In this document: positions 58,368 to 64,000 of the stretch, piece by piece
How the letters are laid out: each line of letters starts with the position of its first letter
How positions within the stretch are numbered: position 1 is the first letter of the stretch
Source: Robertmurraya siralis
GTDB lineage: Bacteria > Bacillota > Bacilli > Bacillales > Cytobacillaceae
Direction of reading: 5' to 3'
Assembly (NCBI RefSeq): GCF_005502275.1
Contig: NZ_SWLZ01000005.1
Span: 62,001-126,000 of the forward strand
Length of the DNA: 64,000 nt
Made by a program: the position numbers and the translations under genes
Notes under the pieces: generated by a model
Seen by the model: only the letters and a program-made list of their open reading frames with translations
Databases searched by the model: none
Told to the model about the DNA's origin: nothing

Positions 58368-59639
58368 ATGAACTGGAAAAAATGGACGATTATAATCTTC
58401 ATCGCATTCTTTGTTGCTGTTAACTTTTATTTGATTTTCAAAAAAGACAGCGAAATTGCGAGATCGAAATATATTGACGAATGGAGATTGGTTCAAAGGC
58501 AAAATCTTGTTTTAACAACCGAAAGAGCGGGAGTTGTTACACCAGCGCAAGAGGAATATGTATACTTCCAGCACGGTGCAGGGGAATTTGAACAATTTTT
58601 CGTAAAAAAAGGGGATGAAGTTTCATCCGGCACTCCTCTTTTTTCCTATTCACCTCGTGACTTTGAAGCTGCGATAGAACAATTTGAAGCGGAAATCAAG
58701 AGACTGCAATTGGAACAAGAGGCACTTGAAGACAATATTAGCAGCCTAGAAAGTATTGAAATGAGTTTGTCTACAGCGGTAAAAGACGAAGAGGAAAACT
58801 TTACAAGTCAGGCAACTGTCAGCAATATTGAAGCACAAATTTATGAAAAAGAATTGCATTTAAGCAGAATAGAAGCGGAAATTGATAAGTACGAAGAGTT
58901 GATCTCGAATTCTAGAAATCATTTAGGAACATTAACAGTAGAAAGTCCAATTTCTGGTACGGTGAAGGAAATTTCCCATGAACTGCAGAATCCTGTTGTG
59001 ACAATCATTTCCTCTGATCAGCATGTAAAAGGAATTCTTGAGGAAGAAGACCTCTTAGAAATAGAAGAGGGGATGGAGGTCATTGTGACGGGATCATTTG
59101 GGAAGAAGGATGGGGTGATAGCGAAAATAGCCACTACTCCGGAAGCGGATCCGAAGGTTGGGGCCAAGAGTGAGTATGAGTATATTGTCGAGTTTGAAGA
59201 AGGCTTGGATGAGGAGTCTGAAAATGACGAAGAAGCTTCCACTGAAGAGAATGGGAAAGAGGGAGAAGTGGAAGAGGACGACAGCGAACAGGCGATTTAC
59301 ACAGGTTCTCATGTTTCAGTGAAAATGATCAAAAAGGAGGTCGAGGATGCACTAACCCTCCCGAATGAAACGAACCGTCTTGGAAATATTTATGTGTTAA
59401 AAGGCGACGGAACGATTGAAAAACGCCAAGTGCAAACCGGCATAAAGGTCAATGGCGTTTATGAAATTACGAGTGAGGCAGAAGAAGGCGAGCTCGTTAT
59501 TTATAAGCCATCGAATATCCGCAACAATACAACCTTTTTTACGCCAATAGAATTTAGTGAAATGAGAAAAGGCGATCTTAAAAAATTAGGCAAGAAAGAA
59601 ATTTTTAAATCTGTAGGAAGAGGGCTATTAAGCAGATAA
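58368..59639 (+). CDS. HlyD/RND-type membrane fusion protein (YknX-like)
   Basis: 423 residues. N-terminal membrane helix (about 6-24), lipoyl-like half (VFVKKGDEVSSGTPLFSY-type sequence), a coiled-coil hairpin (about 100-185), the second lipoyl half (GTLTVESPISGTVKEI) and a beta-barrel. An unusual, very acidic loop (about 280-310, mostly Glu/Asp) interrupts the barrel region. It resembles YknX, but the ABC transporter genes yknY and yknZ do not follow. RBS AAAGGGGGC, 15 bases after the Yip1-type gene. Confidence 0.8.
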   Translation: MNWKKWTIIIFIAFFVAVNFYLIFKKDSEIARSKYIDEWRLVQRQNLVLTTERAGVVTPAQEEYVYFQHGAGEFEQFFVKKGDEVSSGTPLFSYSPRDFEAAIEQFEAEIKRLQLEQEALEDNISSLESIEMSLSTAVKDEEENFTSQATVSNIEAQIYEKELHLSRIEAEIDKYEELISNSRNHLGTLTVESPISGTVKEISHELQNPVVTIISSDQHVKGILEEEDLLEIEEGMEVIVTGSFGKKDGVIAKIATTPEADPKVGAKSEYEYIVEFEEGLDEESENDEEASTEENGKEGEVEEDDSEQAIYTGSHVSVKMIKKEVEDALTLPNETNRLGNIYVLKGDGTIEKRQVQTGIKVNGVYEITSEAEEGELVIYKPSNIRNNTTFFTPIEFSEMRKGDLKKLGKKEIFKSVGRGLLSR

Positions 59640-59667
59640 GTTTTATAATGCCTTTTCGTGCTTTAGG

Positions 59668-59696
59668 TTCTTAAAAATAGAAACTGTTTCTATAAT
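59668..59696 (+). promoter_or_regulatory. Promoter with 17-bp palindrome over the -10
   Basis: TTCTTA (59668-59673), 17 bases, TATAAT (59691-59696). The perfect palindrome ATAGAAAC-T-GTTTCTAT (59677-59693) fills the spacer and overlaps the -10, as a repressor operator would. Confidence 0.5.
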
Positions 59697-59752
59697 AAAG
59701 AGAGAAGCATAAATGAGTGCGCCGACAAAGTATTTGAAAAAGGAGTGGAGAA

Positions 59753-60310
59753 ATGAAACTAAAGCTGTGGCTATGGTTGATCCCACTAATGTTTATCGTG
59801 TTAGGTCTAAGCGTATGGATCGGATGGTCAGTATTAGGAGCTTCAAATCATTCAAAAAGTACTGGGGCAAGTGAATCGGATCCATCTGTTACACAGGAGG
59901 AGCAGGATTTTTCTACCGAAGTGGTCAATACTCCTGTGTCTGAATCGATAATTGTTTTTAAAGATGATGAACTGGGATTCAAAAATGGACATGATTTTAT
60001 CGGTCAACTGCATAAATTCTATAATGAAACATTAGGGTGGGGGCGAATCGATACGACTAGCTACTCCCAACAGCAGGAAAAAGCAGAACTTATCATCCAG
60101 GCCCTTGAGAGCGTTGAAGTGATGGACGCAGCTGTGCAGATGGATTTTGATAGAATAAAAGAATATGCTGAAATCGTTGCTAAAGAAGATGATCGAGAGG
60201 CGATGAGAAATCTCCATCGCTATTTCCATGATCTCGACATTTATCTCAATGGCTATGACTACAAGGAGACTTTTAAAGTTACGATTTTTCAAGGGGAGGG
60301 AAGAGAGTAA
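59753..60310 (+). CDS. Membrane-anchored protein, DUF6241-like
   Basis: 185 residues: N-terminal membrane helix (about 5-28), a Ser/Thr/Glu linker (about 30-60), and a soluble extracytoplasmic helical domain with GHDFIGQLHKFYNETLGWGRI and NLHRYFHDLDIYLNGY. I think it resembles DUF6241 but cannot confirm this. ATG after AAGGAGTGG. Its own promoter-operator suggests regulation separate from the YknWX-like pair. Confidence 0.6.
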   Translation: MKLKLWLWLIPLMFIVLGLSVWIGWSVLGASNHSKSTGASESDPSVTQEEQDFSTEVVNTPVSESIIVFKDDELGFKNGHDFIGQLHKFYNETLGWGRIDTTSYSQQQEKAELIIQALESVEVMDAAVQMDFDRIKEYAEIVAKEDDREAMRNLHRYFHDLDIYLNGYDYKETFKVTIFQGEGRE

Positions 60311-60430
60311 CGATAAAAGTCACATAAGGGTTAGGAATATGCTCCTTTCCCTTTTTTGTTAGTGTTGGTGATTTCATAGTTTGATCGACCAAAAAATGAC
60401 AAAAATATAAAATCATTTACAAATGCGCTA

Positions 60431-60439
60431 TGCTATACT
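60431..60439 (+). promoter_or_regulatory. Extended -10 promoter of gtaB
   Basis: TGCTATACT, an extended -10 (TGn plus TATACT), about 95 bases before gtaB. A CGTTCCCT/AGGGAAACG hairpin (60465-60488) lies in the leader. GTTTGT and GGGAAA at 60457 and 60481 resemble SigB elements, but their spacing (18) is too long. Confidence 0.4.
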
Positions 60440-60535
60440 GGAAATAAAGAAAATCTGTTTGTGCTCGTTCCCTGCCCTTAGGGAAACGGTAGCAACTAGC
60501 ATAGGAATAATTTATTTTAAAAAGGAAGGGATCAT

Positions 60536-61432
60536 GTGAAAAAGGTTAGGAAAGCAATTATTCCAGCAGCAGGATTAGGAACTCGGTTTCTCCCAGCGAC
60601 AAAAGCGATGCCAAAAGAAATGCTGCCGATTGTCGATAAACCAACGATTCAATACATTGTTGAAGAAGCAGTAGCTTCAGGTATCGAGGATATCATTATT
60701 GTCACTGGTAAAGGAAAAAGAGCGATAGAAGATCATTTTGACTTTGCTTTTGAACTGGAGCAAAACTTGCGGGAAAAAGGAAAGACCGAGCTGCTAGATA
60801 AAGTCCAGTATGCTACTAATCTTGCAGATATTCACTACATCCGTCAAAAGGAACCAAAGGGACTTGGACATGCCGTATGGTGTGCGAGGAATTTTATTGG
60901 GGATGAACCATTTGCAGTTTTATTAGGGGATGACATCGTTCAAAGTGAAAAACCGTGTTTAAAGCAATTGATTGAACAACATGATGAAACGCGCTCCTCA
61001 GTCATTGGTGTGAAAACAGTTCCAGAAAATGAGACGCATCGTTATGGCATTATCGAGCCATCTACACAATTAAATAGACGATATCAAGTTGAAAACTTTG
61101 TTGAAAAGCCGGCCCCGGGTACAGCCCCTTCCAATTTAGCAATAATGGGAAGATACATTTTAACACCGGAGATTTTTCTGTTTTTAAGTCAACAAGAAAA
61201 AGGTTCAGGTGGAGAGATCCAGTTAACCGATGCTATTCAAAAACTCAATCAAATTCAGCGTGTATTTGCCTATGAATTCGAGGGCAAACGTTATGATGTC
61301 GGGGAGAAATTTGGATTTGTGAAAACAACCTTAGAGTTTGCCTTACAAGATGAGGGTATAAGGGATGACTTATTAACATACTTAAGAGCGTTAGTAGAGC
61401 AAGAAAAAGTCACCAACCTCAATGAAAACTGA
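60536..61432 (+). CDS. gtaB: UTP-glucose-1-phosphate uridylyltransferase
   Basis: 298 residues. Makes UDP-glucose for glucolipids (lipoteichoic acid anchor) and teichoic acid glucosylation. Nucleotide-binding N-terminus [20 protein letters not shown], with [16 protein letters not shown]-type sequence, VLLGDDIV at the metal site and the C-terminal [21 protein letters not shown] start at 60536 after AAGGAAGGG (ATG at 60534 runs straight into a stop). Confidence 0.95.
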   Translation: MKKVRKAIIPAAGLGTRFLPATKAMPKEMLPIVDKPTIQYIVEEAVASGIEDIIIVTGKGKRAIEDHFDFAFELEQNLREKGKTELLDKVQYATNLADIHYIRQKEPKGLGHAVWCARNFIGDEPFAVLLGDDIVQSEKPCLKQLIEQHDETRSSVIGVKTVPENETHRYGIIEPSTQLNRRYQVENFVEKPAPGTAPSNLAIMGRYILTPEIFLFLSQQEKGSGGEIQLTDAIQKLNQIQRVFAYEFEGKRYDVGEKFGFVKTTLEFALQDEGIRDDLLTYLRALVEQEKVTNLNEN

Positions 61433-61535
61433 GACATCTATTAGTGAAAGAGTTGACTTTGTTGCAGTATAGTAAAAGACGCCACCTTAAAAGTCGGCTT
61501 TTATTTAAGAAAACCCTGCCCGAAAAATACCGTTC

Positions 61536-61590
61536 AAAAAAAGCAAGTGAAGACACAGACACATGGTTGTTTCCTTCATTTGCTTTTTTT
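61536..61590 (+). terminator. Terminator after gtaB
   Basis: 17-bp stem with one G-U pair (61536-61552 with 61574-61590), 21-base loop, with a 7-T arm end. A weaker hairpin (61474-61502) lies before it. Confidence 0.75.
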
Positions 61591-61636
61591 GATCGAAATG
61601 AGCTCTTGTGCAACCTTCTCCCAAAGCAAATCGGCT

Positions 61637-61996
61637 GCGCAATTATAGGTAGGCGCAATCAAAAATGATTTTGACGCAATCTCCGGTGAAACGCACGCAA
61701 TCAAGCTGAATTTCAGCGCAAATCTCTGCGAAATAGGCGCAATCAATCTTAATTTCAGCGCAATCCCGGCATAAAGTGCAATCAATCTTAATTTCAGCGC
61801 AATCCCGGCATAAAGTGCAATCAATCTTAATTTCAGCGCAATCCCGGCATAAAGTGCAATCAATCTTAATTTCAGCGCAATCTCCGGCAAAACATGAGCA
61901 ATCAACCGTAATCTCAACGCAATCCCCGGCGCCCCCGCGTAATCATGCCAAATTCACACGCAATCTCCAACAAACCTGGCACAATCCAGCGTAATC
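61637..61996 (+). repeat. Large 21-bp-phased GCGCAATC array E
   Basis: About 18 copies of (G/A)CGCAATC or close variants begin at 61637, 61653, 61674, 61695, 61716, 61737, 61758, 61776, 61797, 61815, 61836, 61854, 61875, 61896, 61917, 61937, 61958, 61979 and 61989. Most spacings are 21; where a 39-bp unit repeats they alternate 18 and 21. The 39-bp unit begins at 61758, 61797 and 61836, with a partial copy at 61875. All copies read on the plus strand. Open frames through the array arise because 21 is a multiple of three and are not taken as genes. Confidence 0.92.
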
Positions 61997-62147
61997 TCAA
62001 CGCTTCAACGAAATAAATTCTATCCTCTTCCAAAATTTTCAGATCATATTCATACATAATAATAGTTGAAAAGGAGTGCTGCGTTGTGGGATGATCAGTC
62101 TATTAAAAAAGTTTACTGTAGTGATGTTAGAAAGGAAGTGTGGAATC

Positions 62148-62855
62148 ATGGATTTTGAAACGGTTATGCAAGAGTTGGAAGCACTAGGCAAGGAGCGAAC
62201 GAAAAAATCATATATGAGTAACGGGGCGAAGGAGCCGCTTTTTGGTGTGGCGACAGGTGCGATGAAGCCTCTTTCAAGGAGAATTAAGAAAGATCAGCTG
62301 TTGGCTGAGGAGCTTTATGCAACGGGCAATTACGACGCCATGTACTTTGCTGGTGTTATTGCTGATCCGCTGCTGATGACGGAGGACGACTTTGAGCGTT
62401 GGATTGACGGTGCATATTTTTATATGATTTCCGATTATGTCGTAGCAGTGACCTTGTCAGAATCGCCAATCGCGCAAAAAGTAGCTGATAAATGGATCGC
62501 AAGTGGTGAAGAGCTAAAGATGTCGGCAGGATGGAGCTGTTATTGCTGGCTGTTGGGAAATCGCAAAGATACTGAATTTGCTGCGGATAAAATGGAGGCA
62601 ATGCTCGAGAAAGTAAAAAATGAGATCCGCGATGCTCCGGAACGGACAAAATCTGCTATGAACAATTTTGTATACACGGTTGCAATTTCCTATTTACCCC
62701 GCCATGAAAAGGCGGTTGAAATCGCCAAGGCAATAGGCCCGGTTGAAATGAAGCGGGATGAAAAAAAGAGTAGCATCTTACACGCTGCTGAAAACATCCA
62801 AAAGGAATTAGATCGGGGAAGACTTGGATTTAAACGGAAGTATGTTCGATGCTAA
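62148..62855 (+). CDS. DNA alkylation repair protein (AlkD-like HEAT-repeat family)
   Basis: 235 residues, all helical. Recognised as the DNA alkylation repair family (PF08713) from the N-terminal ALGKERTKKSYMSNGAKEPLFGVATG, the YDAMYFAGVIADP repeat, and FVYTVAISYLPRHEKAVEIAKAIG. Relatives are HEAT-like glycosylases removing bulky or positively charged alkylated bases without base flipping; some members have lost activity. The start at 62148 follows AAAGGAAG; the frame is open back to 62076. Confidence 0.85.
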   Translation: MDFETVMQELEALGKERTKKSYMSNGAKEPLFGVATGAMKPLSRRIKKDQLLAEELYATGNYDAMYFAGVIADPLLMTEDDFERWIDGAYFYMISDYVVAVTLSESPIAQKVADKWIASGEELKMSAGWSCYCWLLGNRKDTEFAADKMEAMLEKVKNEIRDAPERTKSAMNNFVYTVAISYLPRHEKAVEIAKAIGPVEMKRDEKKSSILHAAENIQKELDRGRLGFKRKYVRC

Positions 62856-62985
62856 TTAAGCAGGTAAGTTGTTTAAACGACTAGATCAAACGATTGATCA
62901 AAATGATTTTGAAAAATAAAGCGATAGCAGAGGTGGGGGAGTGAGGGGCATGCCGCCCACTCTCCCGGACTAATGCTGGAATGAA

Positions 62986-64000
62986 TTACACCGGTAAGCT
63001 TTTAGCTGCAGTCGGAAGTGTAATCGTGAATGTCGTGCCAATTCCCTCTGTACTATCCATTTCAATAACACCACCGTAGTTCTCGATGATTTGGTAACAA
63101 ACCATTAGGCCGATTCCTGTTCCCTTCTCCTTCGTTGTATAGAAAGGTTCACCGATTTTATCAAGAAGCTCCTTTGGGATGCCACAGCCTTGATCAATAA
63201 CTTGAATTTGAATGGACTCCTTTATTTCCATAACATAAAGGATGATATTTCCTCCGTTTTCCATCGCATCAATGGCATTTTTGATCAAATTGATGAAAAC
63301 CTGCTTGATTTTAGTATCTTCACAACAGACATACAGTTCTCGATTCGTACATTCGAGCAGCAATTCGATATTTTTCATATTTGCCTCCGACGTGAGCAGC
63401 AGCTTAACCTCTTCAATCATTTGCACAATATTATGGCTTTTGCGATTTTCAGAATGCGGCCTTGCTAGTGTTAATAATTCACTTGAGATTTGCTCAATTC
63501 GAGAAAGCTCATCTTCAATAATGCTGTAGTATAACTCTTTTCCTTCCCCAGAATCTCTTAACATACGAAAAAAGCCTTTAACAGAAGTCAACGGATTCCG
63601 CAATTCGTGGGCAATGCTAGCAGCAAGTTCCCCAGCAATATTCATTTTTTCAGCGCGAATTAAGAGACTTTCATTTTCCTTTTCCTTCGTAATGTCAACA
63701 AATGCATGAAGAATGGCAGGCTTACTCTTGAACAATATCGTAATTGATTTTACTAAGTAAAAATTCTCTTTTCCGTTTATATGTATAAATTGGTGTTCTT
63801 GGATTTCACTTCTTGAAGATTTCGTAAACTTACATTGATACTCATCAAAAAAATTTTTAAAAGGGGTTTCTTTCGTAAAATGATGGTTATGAATATATAA
63901 CTTTTCCGCTGCAATTTCGTTATAAAAGAAAATATGAGTTCGATTTCGAATAATAATAGGGATTGGAAGTTCATTTATAATCGTGCGGAGCTTTAATTCA
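62986..64000 (-). CDS. PAS-domain sensor histidine kinase, N-terminal end outside window
   Basis: At least 338 residues. Read on the minus strand, the frame has no stop from the right edge to the TGA/TAA at 62986, so the gene is cut by the window; a TTG at 63735 is not its start. The first part is PAS-like (INELPIPIIIRNRTHIFFYN, then KENFYLVKSITILF). The H-box is AASIAHELRNPLTSVKGF, the N-box NLIKNAIDAM, G1 IDQGCGIP, and G2 GTGIGLMV, so it should be an active kinase. It resembles Bacillus sporulation kinases; no response regulator lies beside it, as is usual for those. Confidence 0.9.
   Translation of the reverse strand, partial: ELKLRTIINELPIPIIIRNRTHIFFYNEIAAEKLYIHNHHFTKETPFKNFFDEYQCKFTKSSRSEIQEHQFIHINGKENFYLVKSITILFKSKPAILHAFVDITKEKENESLLIRAEKMNIAGELAASIAHELRNPLTSVKGFFRMLRDSGEGKELYYSIIEDELSRIEQISSELLTLARPHSENRKSHNIVQMIEEVKLLLTSEANMKNIELLLECTNRELYVCCEDTKIKQVFINLIKNAIDAMENGGNIILYVMEIKESIQIQVIDQGCGIPKELLDKIGEPFYTTKEKGTGIGLMVCYQIIENYGGVIEMDSTEGIGTTFTITLPTAAKSLPV

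Noticed and set aside
60457-60486. SigB promoter for gtaB (GTTTGT and GGGAAA)
   Set aside because: gtaB is a SigB gene in B. subtilis, but the spacing of 18 is outside the usual 12-15, and GGGAAA is part of a hairpin.
61576-61917. Minus-strand open frame of 113 codons with a repeating Leu-Arg-Leu-Ile-Ala pattern
   Set aside because: It is an artefact of array E: a 21-bp period is seven codons, so a frame stays open and repeats. There is no ribosome site, and it runs through the gtaB terminator.
61776-61994. Plus-strand frame through array E with repeated Ala-Gln-Ser
   Set aside because: Same cause; no start signal, and codon content is set by the octamer.
61637-61996. Array E as a CRISPR
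   Set aside because: Repeat core is 8 bp and spacers 13 bp, far below CRISPR sizes, and no cas genes are near.
63777-63974. 65-codon minus-strand frame near the right edge
   Set aside because: The sensor kinase frame is open through this region to the window end and encodes a PAS-like domain, so this is a shadow.

Overview
The window is chromosomal DNA of a Gram-positive, endospore-forming, flagellated member of the Bacillaceae. Reasons: the gene order follows the Bacillus subtilis backbone (mntP-ywlE-rpiB-ywlG-glyA-upp-atp-ywzB-ywmB-murAA-spoIID-spoIIQ-spoIIID-mbl-flhO-flhP-fabZ-ywpF-ssbB-ywqA-ywqB-gtaB), sporulation genes are present, ribosome binding sites are strong and GGAGG-like, GTG and TTG starts are common, and base composition is AT-rich. 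A complex I-like nuo operon directly after the atp operon, and wecB between upp and atp, are not B. subtilis features and resemble other bacilli. I cannot name the species.

Layout. 1-3.6 kb: end of mntP, arginine phosphatase ywlE overlapping a chemotaxis receptor, rpiB and ywlG. 3.7-5.3 kb: an ECF sigma factor and overlapping membrane anti-sigma factor behind an apparent autoregulatory ECF promoter. 5.3-10.2 kb: glyA (with a PurR-type operator), a lipoprotein, upp, wecB. 10.2-13.9 kb: an accessory segment with a NERD nuclease-like gene, flanked on both sides by related phased repeat arrays, and a secreted subtilase. 14.0-21.6 kb: atpZ-atpI-atpBEFHAGDC. 22.0-32.5 kb: nuoABCDHIJKLMN, lacking the NADH-oxidising nuoEFG module and carrying a very long Lys/Ala N-terminal extension on NuoC. 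33.0-38.9 kb: ywzB (behind a consensus ECF promoter), ywmB, murA, spoIID, a VanZ-like gene on the other strand, spoIIQ. 39.1-44.2 kb: a small membrane protein, then a cre-preceded DUF4212 / sodium-solute symporter / cNMP-CBS-DUF294 / exonuclease operon. 44.4-49.2 kb: spoIIID, mbl, flhO, flhP, an EpuA-like protein, fabZ. 49.5-56.6 kb: a small lipoprotein, two small coupled unknown genes, ywpF (-), ssbB with ComK-type boxes, an unlisted 59-codon gene, and SNF2 helicase ywqA plus SWIM protein ywqB (-). 57.7-64 kb: a YknW/YknX-like pair, a membrane-anchored unknown, gtaB, an AlkD-like repair protein, and a sensor kinase that runs off the window end.

The most unusual signal is not a protein. Five intergenic arrays of a short octamer (core CGCAATC), all reading in the same direction, repeat with a nearly exact 21-bp period: two turns of B-DNA, so all copies face the same side of the helix. 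Two further arrays use a different core (CCGATA) with an exact 20-bp period. They usually follow a gene end or terminator. The longest has about 18 copies over 360 bp and contains a 39-bp tandem unit. I know of no named element of this form, and I treat it as a candidate undescribed genome-wide repeat or protein-binding system.
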